This document shows, in pieces, positions 10,790-19,424 of a stretch of 64,000 nt of DNA (positions are counted from its first letter, which is position 1; the number at the start of each line of letters is the position of its first letter). Position numbers and translations under genes: made by a program. The DNA is from Clostridium paraputrificum (GTDB lineage Bacteria; Bacillota; Clostridia; Clostridiales; Clostridiaceae). The stretch is from assembly GCF_900447045.1 (NCBI RefSeq), contig NZ_UAWH01000005.1, positions 682,001 to 746,000 on the forward strand. The letters run 5' to 3'. The notes below the pieces were generated by a model, which ran no database searches, was not told where the DNA came from, and worked only from the letters and a program-made list of their open reading frames with translations.

Positions 10790-11200
10790 TTACTCCCAAC
10801 TTTTTTTCATTACATGATTATAGTAAAAGCAGATAGCACTATCAATAATTGTATTCATATAGATATTGTAGTCAGAACTAGTACCTTTAATTTGATTAAG
10901 CTTTATTAGTGTGGATTTTCTAAAAGAATAAGATCTGCGGACTTCAAAAAGTTTTCCATCAATAGGAGGGGGAATACCATTTGGTTGAGTTGTATGTCTA
11001 TTATTTTCAATAGGTAGTGGAGTAAATTTTATTTTAGTGACAGGTTGAGTCTCCTCTTTTTTCTTTTCAAAAACTGTGTTCTCTTCTTTAGCTTCATCAG
11101 TAAAACAAAAATTAGAAACATTATCTTTACATGGTGGAACGTAATCTGTAAAACAGATTTCATCAATTGGTTCTTCGTAATATAAATCGTCTTTGGACAT
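10790..11200 (-). CDS. Putative ribbon-helix-helix-like protein with a frameshifted N-terminus
   Basis: A 136-residue open frame from ATG 11200. The N-terminal part is acidic with two similar segments (DEICFTDYVPPC and NFCFTDEAK); the C-terminal 50 residues (RRSYSFRKSTLIKLNQIKG then helices) resemble a ribbon-helix-helix DNA-binding fold. ATG 11200 has no ribosome binding site. A good one (GGAGG) lies before ATG 11226 in another frame; one extra A in the A9 run between them would give MARKKKEFVMS and join the two. So the real gene is probably 10790-11226, interrupted by a 1-base difference in the homopolymer. A hairpin overlapping the stop codon (10774-10808) may terminate it. Function unknown. 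Confidence 0.6.
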   Translation of the reverse strand: MSKDDLYYEEPIDEICFTDYVPPCKDNVSNFCFTDEAKEENTVFEKKKEETQPVTKIKFTPLPIENNRHTTQPNGIPPPIDGKLFEVRRSYSFRKSTLIKLNQIKGTSSDYNIYMNTIIDSAICFYYNHVMKKSWE

Positions 11201-11420
11201 TACAAATTCTTTTTTTTTCTTGCCATTTCAAACCTCCAAATTTTTTTCTATAAATTTTATATGCAGAAAGATAAGTTGTTAAGTTTTTAACAACTTAACG
11301 AGAAAAGAAGAAAAGAACTTAAGAAGTTATAGTAAAAATGCGGATTTGAAGGTTTTTTTGTGAGATGAATTCTAAAAGTGCATATATTTTGTTTGAAAAT
11401 AATTTTGTGAGGGATTTATT

Positions 11421-11498
11421 ATGGAAGATAAAATTAAATTGAGAGTTGATAAGTATATCGAAGAAATAATAAAGGTTGTTGGAAATTTTAAATTTTAA
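11421..11498 (+). CDS. Possible 25-residue peptide
   Basis: ATG 11421 with GAGGG ten bases upstream opens a 25-codon frame of alternating Lys/Ile/Glu residues (MEDKIKLRVDKY and onward). It could be a small helical peptide or the decayed start of a longer gene. No domain is recognisable, and it may be chance. Confidence 0.25.
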   Translation: MEDKIKLRVDKYIEEIIKVVGNFKF

Positions 11499-11500
11499 TT

Positions 11501-11527
11501 AGAAAAGACCTGGAGCAGTTCCAGGTC
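11501..11527 (-). terminator. Terminator of the lipoprotein gene
   Basis: GACCTGGA and TCCAGGTC form an 8-bp stem with a short loop. On the minus strand it is followed by TTTT. It lies 26 bases past the stop of the lipoprotein gene. Confidence 0.7.
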
Positions 11528-11552
11528 ATAAATATTGCAAGTGATTTTTATT

Positions 11553-12041
11553 TTATTGATTATACTTCCATTCATGTTCAATATGTGAGCAAAAGTCAAA
11601 TAAATTATATCTATTAGGAACATCTTCAATATTAATAATATCTTCAGGATATATTCCATCCCAAGGAGAAACGGTTACTATACTATTGCTATATATTTTT
11701 ATTACATACTTTGAATCATCAAAGGTAATCTTTAATTGATATGGTTCTTTTTCTTCTGGAATAGTTCCATCAGTTTTATAGTTATCTTTAGATAGGGAAC
11801 GAATAAAATTTTCTATAATATCGTTATCCTCTTCCTTATTAATAGGAACATTTTTATAGAAGTTAGTGTTGAATAATTCTATAGAATACTCTTCATCATT
11901 AAGAAGTTTTGAATAAATTTCTTTAGTGTAAAAATCAGGAGAGGATTTTTTACTAAAGTTTATGTATTTAGGATCATTAAAGGAACATCCTTGTAACAAA
12001 AGTGATAGTATAAGAAAAGTGTATATTGTAAATCTCTTCAT
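11553..12041 (-). CDS. Small secreted lipoprotein of unknown function
   Basis: A 162-residue protein. It has a basic N-terminus, a hydrophobic core and a lipobox LLLQGC with Cys19, so it should be lipidated and held on the outer face of the membrane. The mature part is charged, has no transmembrane helix and alternates beta-like stretches (YQLKITFDD, KYVIKIYSNS). It resembles DUF-type clostridial lipoproteins, but I cannot assign a named family. AGGTTTTC-type spacing upstream gives a moderate ribosome binding site (GGAGG at 12048-12052 on the minus strand). It stands alone between terminators. Confidence 0.75.
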   Translation of the reverse strand: MKRFTIYTFLILSLLLQGCSFNDPKYINFSKKSSPDFYTKEIYSKLLNDEEYSIELFNTNFYKNVPINKEEDNDIIENFIRSLSKDNYKTDGTIPEEKEPYQLKITFDDSKYVIKIYSNSIVTVSPWDGIYPEDIINIEDVPNRYNLFDFCSHIEHEWKYNQ

Positions 12042-12136
12042 AAGAAAACCTCCATAACATAAGTAGTTACTATATAAACTTATTCAGAATAATAGTTATT
12101 TAGAACAATACATTCATAATGAATTAATATTAGAAG

Positions 12137-12171
12137 AAACCCAAGGAAATCCTTGGGTTTAGTTTTTTTTT
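12137..12171 (+). terminator. Strong terminator-like hairpin with T9 on the plus strand
   Basis: AAACCCAAGGA and TCCTTGGGTTT make an 11-bp stem with a 2-base loop, followed by AG then a run of nine T on the plus strand. No plus-strand gene precedes it closely. On the minus strand it could also weakly terminate the 12221-12622 gene (TTTCTTCT). Either it is bidirectional or it ends a short plus-strand RNA. Confidence 0.65.
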
Positions 12172-12220
12172 AGGCATAGGAAAGTATAAAATCAAGCAAA
12201 ATAAGTATCTATTCTACTTT

Positions 12221-12622
12221 TTATAAGCAAGATTTTCCTTCATTCTTTGCCTTTGAAATTAAGAAGCCTACAGCAAGTAACAATAAGTCTCTTATTTCGC
12301 TTAGACCAGATAAAGATGGATCAAGATGCATCCAATTTGTTATAAATAATGCAGCTAGACAAATGATTGCAACTAGGCCGCCAGTGATAGTTTGAATTTC
12401 TTCATGACCAAATTTACTAGGTATACAATGTTTTCCAAACACATATCCAAATATGGATGAAAGAATAGATTTTATAGCCATGTTATTTTCTGGAAAGTTA
12501 GTGCTTCCCAAAAGAGTTGAAATAACCATATTCATAAGACATGCAAATCCAATAAATAATATTATTTTTGTTGAAGAGCATTGTTTATTCCATAAGGCAA
12601 TTAGTTTTTTTATATCCTTCAT
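12221..12622 (-). CDS. Small membrane protein, unknown function
   Basis: A 133-residue protein with an amphipathic basic N-terminus (KKLIALWNKQ) and about three hydrophobic segments (residues 20-38, 50-62 and 80-96, with a further one near 112-123). It has no signal peptidase site and no known catalytic motif. Size and layout recall holin-like or DUF membrane proteins, but there are no lysis genes nearby, so I leave the function open. GAGGTGA precedes the ATG at 12622. Confidence 0.65.
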   Translation of the reverse strand: MKDIKKLIALWNKQCSSTKIILFIGFACLMNMVISTLLGSTNFPENNMAIKSILSSIFGYVFGKHCIPSKFGHEEIQTITGGLVAIICLAALFITNWMHLDPSLSGLSEIRDLLLLAVGFLISKAKNEGKSCL

Positions 12623-12719
12623 ATAAAATCACCTCTATAACATAATATGTAGTTATGTAACATGTGCCACAAATTTATAGTATTTAGTGATATTTATTAA
12701 TATTAGAGAGTAATATAAA

Positions 12720-12783
12720 CTGAAGTCTTAGCTTCAGATAAGTTTCTATCTGGTGGAAGTGCTATAGTGGATGGCCATTAGAT
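12720..12783 (+). promoter_or_regulatory. Structured leader upstream of the pyruvate-kinase paralogue
   Basis: Three consecutive short hairpins can be drawn: CTGAAG/CTTCAG (12720-12737), AGATA/TATCT (12736-12751) and TAGTGG/CCATTA (12766-12783, one G-T). They end 30 bases before the start codon of the next gene, whose ribosome binding site is AAGGAGGAG. The density of stems in otherwise AT-rich DNA suggests a regulatory leader. No known riboswitch class is recognised. Confidence 0.4.
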
Positions 12784-12813
12784 AAACTAGCATTAATATA
12801 TAAGGAGGAGAAG

Positions 12814-13833
12814 ATGTTAGTAATAGCTACAATAGGTCCTAGCACAAATGAAAAACTAATATTAAGAGATATTATTGATAGTGGAGCTAACATGATAAGA
12901 TTAAATTTTTCTCATGGTAGATTAGAGGAGTTTGAGGAAAAAGTAAATATTGCAAGAAGTATAAAAAGTGATATCGAAATAATGCAAGATTTGTCAGGAA
13001 GTAAAATAAGAGTGTCTGATAAGTTGCCTTATATAATTAAGCTATATCATGGAGAAGAAGTATTTTTTTGTGGAGAGGATTCCTATAAAAAGAGAGGACA
13101 TAATTTCGCCTTTGGTAGTAAAAAAGTAATTCCTTTAAATATTTCCAAGAATATATTAAACACCAATAAAATAAGAAGTTTGTCTATGAAAGATAATACA
13201 ATGCTTTTTGAGGTGTTAAATAAAACAGAAGATTTGATTAAGGTTAAAGTTATAAAAGGAGGAGTAGTAAGGGCAGGGAAAGGATGCAATATAAAAGGTA
13301 TAAATAGAAGTAAGATACCATTATCAGAAAAAGATAGAAGTGATATTTTATGGGGGATAAATCATAATGTGGACGTAGTATGTCAGTCTTTTGTTGAAAG
13401 TCCTAGTGATATTAAGAAGGTGAAAAGTTACATTAAAGAAGTAAATATGAATTTTAATCCTAAGATATGGGCTAAGGTTGAAACTCCTATAGGTGTAAAA
13501 AATATTGAATATATATTAAAAGAAGTAGATGGAGTTGTAATAGGAAGAGGTGATCTTATACCAGAAAGCAACATAGAAGATACACCAATATATGAAAGTA
13601 AAGTAATTGAATCATGTGTGAAAAATAATAAAGAGGTTATAGTGGCCACTCATTTATTAAATAGTATGAAAAATGGTAGAAAACCAGAATTGCCAGAAGT
13701 AGAAGGTATATATAATTTTGTTAATTCTGGGGTAAGTGGCTTTTTGTTAGCTGGTGAAACTTCAATTGGGAAGGTTCCTATAAAGACAGTGGATTTCTTA
13801 ACTAAGATAATAAAAAAGTATTCAAAGGAGTAA
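12814..13833 (+). CDS. Pyruvate-kinase-like protein lacking the C-terminal domain
   Basis: 339 residues, against 470-585 for normal pyruvate kinases. The A and B domains are present: IATIGPSTNE (3-12), MIRLNFSHG (28-36), a B-domain insert (about 70-150), KIWAKVETPIGV with the catalytic Lys and a metal-ligand Glu, DGVVIGRGDL in place of the usual ARGDL, and GETSIGKVP. The C-terminal allosteric/tetramer domain is absent and the protein ends after the barrel. The core catalytic residues look kept, so it may be active but unregulated, or it may use another phospho-enol substrate. A normal pyk is presumably elsewhere. A structured leader precedes it and a tiny membrane peptide gene follows at 2 bases. 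Confidence 0.8.
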   Translation: MLVIATIGPSTNEKLILRDIIDSGANMIRLNFSHGRLEEFEEKVNIARSIKSDIEIMQDLSGSKIRVSDKLPYIIKLYHGEEVFFCGEDSYKKRGHNFAFGSKKVIPLNISKNILNTNKIRSLSMKDNTMLFEVLNKTEDLIKVKVIKGGVVRAGKGCNIKGINRSKIPLSEKDRSDILWGINHNVDVVCQSFVESPSDIKKVKSYIKEVNMNFNPKIWAKVETPIGVKNIEYILKEVDGVVIGRGDLIPESNIEDTPIYESKVIESCVKNNKEVIVATHLLNSMKNGRKPELPEVEGIYNFVNSGVSGFLLAGETSIGKVPIKTVDFLTKIIKKYSKE

Positions 13834-13835
13834 GT

Positions 13836-13940
13836 ATGAATAAAAAGAATGATAAAGCATATTTGATACCAGTATTATGGTTTTCTTTGGGGGTTATAAT
13901 TTTTTATACTCTATATAGAGTTATAAAATTATTTGTTTAG
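13836..13940 (+). CDS. 34-residue single-pass membrane peptide
   Basis: ATG 13836 follows AAGGAG inside the last codons of the pyruvate-kinase-like gene, so it is probably co-transcribed and coupled. The peptide has a polar start (MNKKNDKAY), one hydrophobic helix (LIPVLWFSLGVIIFYTLY) and a short basic end. It belongs to no family I recognise. It may anchor or regulate a partner; the good ribosome binding site supports translation. Confidence 0.55.
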   Translation: MNKKNDKAYLIPVLWFSLGVIIFYTLYRVIKLFV

Positions 13941-14081
13941 TTTAACATTATATTCAAAATTATATGTGTTAAATATAGAAAATGGTATATATAGTGAGAA
14001 ATTTAATACAGTTAATGAAATTTATGTAAAAATGGTGTAGAATTTATATATGGTATACAAAGGAAAGTGAGGACGATATGA

Positions 14082-16052
14082 ATGAATATTGAGAATCTAA
14101 GAAAAACAAAGTCATTAAAAGCTAAGTTACTAAAGAGAATATTACCATTTGTTATAATTGGTAGTGTGGTTATTTCTTTACAAGGATTACTTATATCTAA
14201 AAAAAGTACAATTAATACAAATGCGAAATTAATTACTCAAATTTCTAATCTTGCAGGAGAGTCAGTAAAAAGTATTATAAAATCCAACCTAGAATCTATT
14301 GGAAGCATGGCTGGTAGCTCAGTGTTGGTAAATGAAGAAATACCTTTAATTGAAAAATCAAAGGTGTTAAAGCTTGATTCTGAAACTAAAGGTGATATTG
14401 AGATAGCATACATAGATTATAGTGGACAAGCAATTTTCTCTGATGGTACAAGAAGAGATATGAGAGATGAGTCGTTTTATCGTTTATGTATGACAGGAGA
14501 GAGATATTTTTCAGATATATATAGTGAAGAAGGACAAGATGTAATAGATTATGCAGTTCCAGTTAAGAATGAAAAAGGTGTTTCTATTGGAGTGCTTTAT
14601 GTAAAAAGGAGTGCAAACGATATAAAGAAAAGTGTTGAATCTTTGCAGGTATTAGATTCTGGAAGAGTATATTTACTTAATTCAGATAAAGATATAATTG
14701 GTTATGGATCAATGCTTCAAAATGATAATGGAATGTTAGCTATAAAAGATAGATTAAAAAATGATGAAAGTGGAACAGAGCAAATAACTATTAATGGAGT
14801 AGAGAAATTTGTCACCTATGGAGCAATTTTAGGTACTAACCTATCTCTAATTATAAGTTTAGATAATAATGAAGTTATGTCTGCTAATATATTAGCAAGG
14901 AATACTAGTATTATAATATCCTTGATTGTACTTATTGTAATAACGTTAAGTATAGTGATTATTGCAAGACAAATTACAGGACAAATAGAGTCTGTGGAGT
15001 CTATATTAAATTCTTTATCTAAGGGAGATTTTACAGAGAATATTTCAGATGACCATTTAAGTGATAAGACAGAAATTGGATCAATGTATAGAGCTCTTTC
15101 TATCACACAAGAATCTATGGGGAATATGGTTAAAGACATTTCTAAAAGTACAAATAGAATAGATGATAATGCTTCAAGTTTAGCTGCTGTATCAGAAGAG
15201 CAAAACTCTCTAACTGAAAGCATTGTTAATTCTATAGAGGATGTTGCATCTGGTGCAGCAAATCAAGCTTCTAATTTATCAGACATACTTAAAGAGTTAG
15301 AATCCTTTAGTATAAAAGTAAACTCTATGACTAATTCAGTAAATGAGATTAATAAATCAGCATCTTTAGTAGGTAATAAGGCTAGCGATAGTAATTTAGA
15401 ACTTAGTAATTTAGTTTCAAATATAGACCAGTTCAATCAAACCTTTGAAGAATTTATATCATTAACTAAAAATATGACTGATGAAATTAGTAAAGTAAAT
15501 GAGATGACAGGAATAATTAATAATATAGCAGAGCAAACAAATCTTCTAGCATTAAATGCAGCAATAGAAGCAGCTAGAGCAGGAGAAGCAGGAAAAGGGT
15601 TCGCAGTTGTTGCAGAAGAAGTTAGAAAGCTTGCAGAGGAAAGTCAAAATTCAGCAGGGGTTATAAATAGCATGGTAAAATCTATATTAATGAGTACAAA
15701 AGATATCGTTAATAATACAGATTTGATGAAGAAGGAATTAAATAATCAAGGAAATATAGTTAATGGAACAATTAAAGTGTTTGAAGAAATTAGTGAGGCA
15801 GTAGATGGAATTGTGCCTCAAATAGAGAATATGACAGATGAGTTTCATGAGATAACAAGAAGTAAAGAAGAGATAATAACAAGAGTAGAAAATATATCTT
15901 ACGTATCAGAAGAAATGTCAGCTACAGCTGAAGAAGTAGCGGCATCTTCTGAAGAGCTTAATTCTGCTAGTAATGAAGTATCAGGTGCAGCTCAAAATCT
16001 TACTGAGCTTACTTCAACATTAAAGTTAGGAATATCAAAATATAAGTGTTAA
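14082..16052 (+). CDS. Methyl-accepting chemotaxis protein
   Basis: A 656-residue transmembrane chemoreceptor. TM1 is about residues 21-42, an extracellular Cache-type sensor covers about 45-270 (the [14 protein letters not shown] and YAVPV segments are typical of dCache), TM2 is 274-297, then HAMP (about 298-350). The cytoplasmic signalling domain follows, with the hairpin tip [20 protein letters not shown] near residue 484. GTGAGGA precedes ATG 14082; an ATG four bases upstream is out of frame. It signals to CheA/CheW, which are not in the window. The ligand is unknown. It is a single-gene unit with its own terminator. Confidence 0.95.
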   Translation: MNIENLRKTKSLKAKLLKRILPFVIIGSVVISLQGLLISKKSTINTNAKLITQISNLAGESVKSIIKSNLESIGSMAGSSVLVNEEIPLIEKSKVLKLDSETKGDIEIAYIDYSGQAIFSDGTRRDMRDESFYRLCMTGERYFSDIYSEEGQDVIDYAVPVKNEKGVSIGVLYVKRSANDIKKSVESLQVLDSGRVYLLNSDKDIIGYGSMLQNDNGMLAIKDRLKNDESGTEQITINGVEKFVTYGAILGTNLSLIISLDNNEVMSANILARNTSIIISLIVLIVITLSIVIIARQITGQIESVESILNSLSKGDFTENISDDHLSDKTEIGSMYRALSITQESMGNMVKDISKSTNRIDDNASSLAAVSEEQNSLTESIVNSIEDVASGAANQASNLSDILKELESFSIKVNSMTNSVNEINKSASLVGNKASDSNLELSNLVSNIDQFNQTFEEFISLTKNMTDEISKVNEMTGIINNIAEQTNLLALNAAIEAARAGEAGKGFAVVAEEVRKLAEESQNSAGVINSMVKSILMSTKDIVNNTDLMKKELNNQGNIVNGTIKVFEEISEAVDGIVPQIENMTDEFHEITRSKEEIITRVENISYVSEEMSATAEEVAASSEELNSASNEVSGAAQNLTELTSTLKLGISKYKC

Positions 16053-16053
16053 A

Positions 16054-16077
16054 AACTGCCTTTTGGCAGTTTTTTTA
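16054..16077 (+). terminator. Terminator of the chemoreceptor gene
   Basis: AAACTGCC-TTTT-GGCAGTTT, then a T-run. The hairpin starts directly after the stop codon. Confidence 0.9.
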
Positions 16078-16136
16078 TGTAAATGAATAAATTATAAGTA
16101 GGTGGATAGACTTAAAAATAAAAACTTGGAGGGGAC

Positions 16137-16934
16137 ATGAAAGATAATATTAAAAGGATTTATATATGTTTTTTTTCTTTTTTTCTAATATATTTAGTTT
16201 ATAAGATGAGTACTTTATTGTTAAAGATGGGATTAGATAGTGCAGCCACTGAAATATTTTACATAATAGTTTCTCTATATTTAGGATATAGCTTAATACG
16301 CTATATGCAGTATAAAAAGTCATATTCTTTTGATGAACTGGAACTTTATAATAGAGTTAATAAAATATTTAGCAAAATAGAAGGTAAGGTAACTCCGCTT
16401 CAAGGTATTACTTTAAAAAAGGATGAAGTAAAAGGAGAATTAGACAGTATAGTTGTAACCTCAAAAGGAGTATTTAATATTGTATCTTGCAGTTATATAG
16501 GAGATATAAAAATTAAAGAAGATGGTAACTGGTATAAAAGGGATAGAAGAGGAGATTACATGATTAGTTCGCCTATAAATAAAATAAAGAAGAATAGGGA
16601 AATTCTATCTAAGATATATAATGAAGAAGAAATAGTTGATGTAGTGTTACTTTTAAGTGATTATATTGAAATTGAGGGAGAAGAAAATTTCTCTGTAGCA
16701 ATAGTTAAAAATGATGAATTAAACGATTATATAAATGATTATGAGATAGAAGATGAATATGATGAAAGTGGACTATATGATAAATTATATGTAACAATCG
16801 AAAGTGAAAAAGATTTAGATGGAATAAAGTCTAGTTATAAAAAATATATAGATGCAAAACTGCAATTTAGAAGTAGATTAGCAGCTGTATCTATATTTAC
16901 AATTCTATATATACTAAATATTATATATAAGTAG
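16137..16934 (+). CDS. NERD-like membrane-anchored protein
   Basis: 265 residues. Two N-terminal hydrophobic segments (about 8-26 and 40-56) are followed by a cytosolic domain and a short C-terminal hydrophobic tail (about 248-263). The cytosolic part has the nuclease-related (NERD) pattern: GELDSIVVTSKGVFNIVSC, then a beta-strand, IGDIKI, W and SSPINKIKKN. A very acidic stretch (NDYEIEDEYDE) lies near residue 205. NERD domains are thought to bind or process nucleic acid, but many clostridial members are uncharacterised. GGAGGGG precedes the ATG. It is a single gene. Confidence 0.65.
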   Translation: MKDNIKRIYICFFSFFLIYLVYKMSTLLLKMGLDSAATEIFYIIVSLYLGYSLIRYMQYKKSYSFDELELYNRVNKIFSKIEGKVTPLQGITLKKDEVKGELDSIVVTSKGVFNIVSCSYIGDIKIKEDGNWYKRDRRGDYMISSPINKIKKNREILSKIYNEEEIVDVVLLLSDYIEIEGEENFSVAIVKNDELNDYINDYEIEDEYDESGLYDKLYVTIESEKDLDGIKSSYKKYIDAKLQFRSRLAAVSIFTILYILNIIYK

Positions 16935-17088
16935 TTAAGTGCGGAAAATTTATACTTAAAAAACATAATTACTGAAATCAGTTACAAATTGCAGTAACAT
17001 GTCACAAAACCTTCAACAAATATATTATTTTCATTTAAATATGATATTCTAAGTGTAGAGAAAAAAATATGGTAGGAGGAATGGTTTT

Positions 17089-18435
17089 ATGAAAAAAGAT
17101 GGAATCAAAATTGTTACTATAGGTGGAGGATCAAGTTATACTCCAGAATTAGTTGAAGGGTTTATAAAAAGATATAATGAACTACCAGTAAGAGAATTAT
17201 GGTTAGTAGATGTTGAAGCAGGAAAACATAAGTTAGAAATTGTTGGGGAACTTGCTAAGAGAATGGTTGAAAAAGCAGGTGTTCCAATGGAAATTCATCT
17301 AACTTTAGATAGAAGAGAAGCTCTTAAGGATGCAGATTTTGTTACTACTCAATTAAGAGTTGGATTATTAGATGCAAGAATTAAGGATGAAAGAATTCCA
17401 TTAAGTCATGGACTTATAGGTCAAGAAACAAATGGTGCTGGGGGAATGTTTAAAGCACTTAGAACAATTCCAGTAATCTTAGATATAGATAAGGATATGG
17501 CTGAATTATGTCCAAATGCTTTCTTAATTAACTTTACAAATCCAGCTGGTATGGTTACAGAAGCTTTATTAAGATATGGTAAAAACAAAAGAGTTATAGG
17601 TCTTTGTAATGTTCCAATAAATATGGAAAAAGCAGCAGCTAATATGTTAGGTGTTGACCATAGCAGAATAAGAATGGACTTCGTAGGATTAAACCATATG
17701 GTTTATGGTAAAAAGATATTCTTAGATGGTTCAGATGTTACAAACCAAGTAGTAGACGCTATTGCAGATGGAAAAATGGGAGCAATAGTTAAAAATATTA
17801 AAGACTTTGAATGGGATGCAGATTTCATAAAATCATTAGGAATGATGCCATGTCCATATCATAAATATTATTATGAAACTCAAGAAATGCTTGAAAGTGA
17901 ATTAAAGGAATTTGCTAAAGGCGAAACAAGGGCAGAAGTAGTCAAGAGATTAGAAGATGATTTATTTAAACTATATGATGATCCAAATCTAGACATTAAA
18001 CCACCACAATTAGAAAAGAGAGGTGGAGCATTATATTCAGATGCTGCATGTAGATTAATAAATTCTATCTACAACGATAAGGGAGATATACAACCTGTAG
18101 ATTGCAGAAATAATGGTGCAATTGAAGGTCTTGATGATGATTCAGCTGTAGAAGTTTCTTGTGTTATAACTAAGGAAGGACCAAGACCACTTGCAATGGG
18201 TAAATTACCTCTACAAGTTACAGGGTTAGTTCAAGAAATCAAGAACTTTGAAAAGTTAGTAATAGAAGCAGCTGTAACAGGAGATTATCATACTGCATTA
18301 ATGGCAATGTCAATGAATCCACTAGTACCTTCAGATAAGATGGCTAAAATCTTATTAGATGAATTACTAGTAGCTCATAAGGATTATTTACCACAATTTA
18401 AGGATGAAATAGATAAGATTGAATCAGCAAAATAA
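17089..18435 (+). CDS. GH4 6-phospho-beta-glucosidase-like enzyme
   Basis: A 448-residue GH4 enzyme that uses NAD+ and a divalent metal to cleave a phosphorylated disaccharide after PTS uptake. Motifs: a nucleotide-binding start IVTIGGGSSYTPEL, GQETNGAGGMFKALRTIP, NFTNPAGMVTEAL, the metal-ligand CNVPI Cys region, and FVGLNHM. The closest named relatives are LicH/CelF 6-phospho-beta-glucosidases. Specificity for beta-glucoside against alpha-glucoside or galactoside is inferred from overall similarity. No PTS gene is adjacent; the RpiR regulator downstream may control it. The 16935-17088 leader is AT-rich with no clear cre site. Confidence 0.9.
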   Translation: MKKDGIKIVTIGGGSSYTPELVEGFIKRYNELPVRELWLVDVEAGKHKLEIVGELAKRMVEKAGVPMEIHLTLDRREALKDADFVTTQLRVGLLDARIKDERIPLSHGLIGQETNGAGGMFKALRTIPVILDIDKDMAELCPNAFLINFTNPAGMVTEALLRYGKNKRVIGLCNVPINMEKAAANMLGVDHSRIRMDFVGLNHMVYGKKIFLDGSDVTNQVVDAIADGKMGAIVKNIKDFEWDADFIKSLGMMPCPYHKYYYETQEMLESELKEFAKGETRAEVVKRLEDDLFKLYDDPNLDIKPPQLEKRGGALYSDAACRLINSIYNDKGDIQPVDCRNNGAIEGLDDDSAVEVSCVITKEGPRPLAMGKLPLQVTGLVQEIKNFEKLVIEAAVTGDYHTALMAMSMNPLVPSDKMAKILLDELLVAHKDYLPQFKDEIDKIESAK

Positions 18436-18447
18436 TAGATTTTTAAA

Positions 18448-18477
18448 AGAAGACTTGAAATTTAAGTCTTCTTTTTT
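18448..18477 (+). terminator. Terminator after the GH4 gene
   Basis: AAGAAGACTT and AAGTCTTCTT pair around a short loop, followed by T6. It separates the GH4 gene from the RpiR regulator. Confidence 0.88.
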
Positions 18478-18544
18478 GATTTACTAATCTACATAATACT
18501 TGTTATAATAATAGATAAGTATTTGAAGATGAGGTTTATTATAT

Positions 18545-19276
18545 ATGTTTAATTATGAGAATATTGAGAGTTTAAACGATTTAGAGTTATCGTTATATAA
18601 TTACATAATTAAAATTAAAGACAGAGTAGTGGATATGACAATTAGAGAAGTAGCTAGTGAAGCTCATGTTTCAACTACAACTGTTTTAAGGTTATGTAAA
18701 AAGCTAGGATTTGATGGATTTTCAGAGTTTAAAATTAAACTTAAGCTTAACTTTGAGGAAGAAAGATTAAGTAAAGTTAGTGATGAAACTAGTGAGTTAA
18801 TTAATTTTCTTCAATGTGTTGAAAATAGTAAATTAGATAAAAAAGTAGAAGAATTAAGTGAAATGATGAAAAAGGCTGAGAATATTATTTTTATTGGAAA
18901 TGGTACATCAGGAGTGCTAAGCCAGTATGCTGCTAGATTTCTATCTTCTCTTGGCAAGTTTGCAGTTTATATGGATGATCCATATTTTCCAATGAATTCA
19001 AAGTATTATGAAAATAGTATGGTTATAGCTTTATCTGTATCAGGTGAAACTAGAATAATAATTGAGTTTATAAATAAACTTAGAAGTGAAGGATGTAAGA
19101 TAGCTAGTATAACTAATACTGAGGATTGTACAATAGCTAAGATATCTGATATTAATTTAGCATATTATATTAAGGAGTCTAAGGTTGGGAATAATAATAT
19201 AACTTCTCAATTGCCTGTAATATATATAGTTGAAAGATTAGGAAAAAAAGTTATGGATAAAAAAATAATATTATGA
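18545..19276 (+). CDS. RpiR-family transcriptional regulator
   Basis: 243 residues: an N-terminal HTH_6 domain (TIREVASEAHVSTTTVLRLCKKLGFDG, split at residues 38-62) and a C-terminal SIS sugar-phosphate-binding domain (IIFIGNGTSG near 115, then ALSVSGETRIIIEFI). It senses a sugar phosphate and most likely regulates the upstream GH4 gene, though a distant target is possible. It has its own promoter: TTACTA (18481-18486), a 17-base spacer, TATAAT (18504-18509). It is preceded by the GH4 terminator. Confidence 0.9.
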   Translation: MFNYENIESLNDLELSLYNYIIKIKDRVVDMTIREVASEAHVSTTTVLRLCKKLGFDGFSEFKIKLKLNFEEERLSKVSDETSELINFLQCVENSKLDKKVEELSEMMKKAENIIFIGNGTSGVLSQYAARFLSSLGKFAVYMDDPYFPMNSKYYENSMVIALSVSGETRIIIEFINKLRSEGCKIASITNTEDCTIAKISDINLAYYIKESKVGNNNITSQLPVIYIVERLGKKVMDKKIIL

Positions 19277-19305
19277 TTGATTTTAATAAAGTCATATGCT
19301 ATAAT
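19277..19305 (+). promoter_or_regulatory. SigA-type promoter of the zinc-ribbon gene
   Basis: TTGATT (19277-19282), 17-base spacer, TATAAT (19300-19305). Transcription would begin near 19312, giving an unusually long leader of about 110 bases before the ATG at 19425. Confidence 0.7.
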
Positions 19306-19354
19306 AATTTATGTTGAAAGAACTTAATATAAAGAATTTCATTATGATAAGTAC

Positions 19355-19419
19355 AATTTCTCCTTTAGAAATTATATGAGTCAATATTGGATCTTTAAAA
19401 ATTTTTAAAAGGAGGAATT
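19355..19419 (+). promoter_or_regulatory. SD-sequestering leader element with alternative hairpin
   Basis: AATTTCTCCTTT (19355-19366) can pair along 12 bases (one G-U) with the Shine-Dalgarno region at 19408-19419 (AAAGGAGGAATT). The same left arm can instead form a local 7-bp hairpin with AGAAATT (19367-19373), leaving CCTTT in its loop and the SD free. The two folds exclude each other, the layout of a translational switch such as a thermosensor or metal/ligand leader. The trigger is unknown. Confidence 0.6.
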
Positions 19420-19424
19420 TCAAT

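Larger units (their letters stand above)
11201..11552. other. Short intergenic stretch, little coding content
   Basis: Between two minus-strand genes. It contains the probable true 5' end and promoter of the 10790 gene, a possible 25-residue plus-strand ORF (11421-11498) and a minus-strand terminator. An inverted repeat with AAGTTGTTAAG and CTTAACAACTT-type halves around 11271-11300 may be an operator or hairpin. Nothing else is recognised. Confidence 0.5.
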
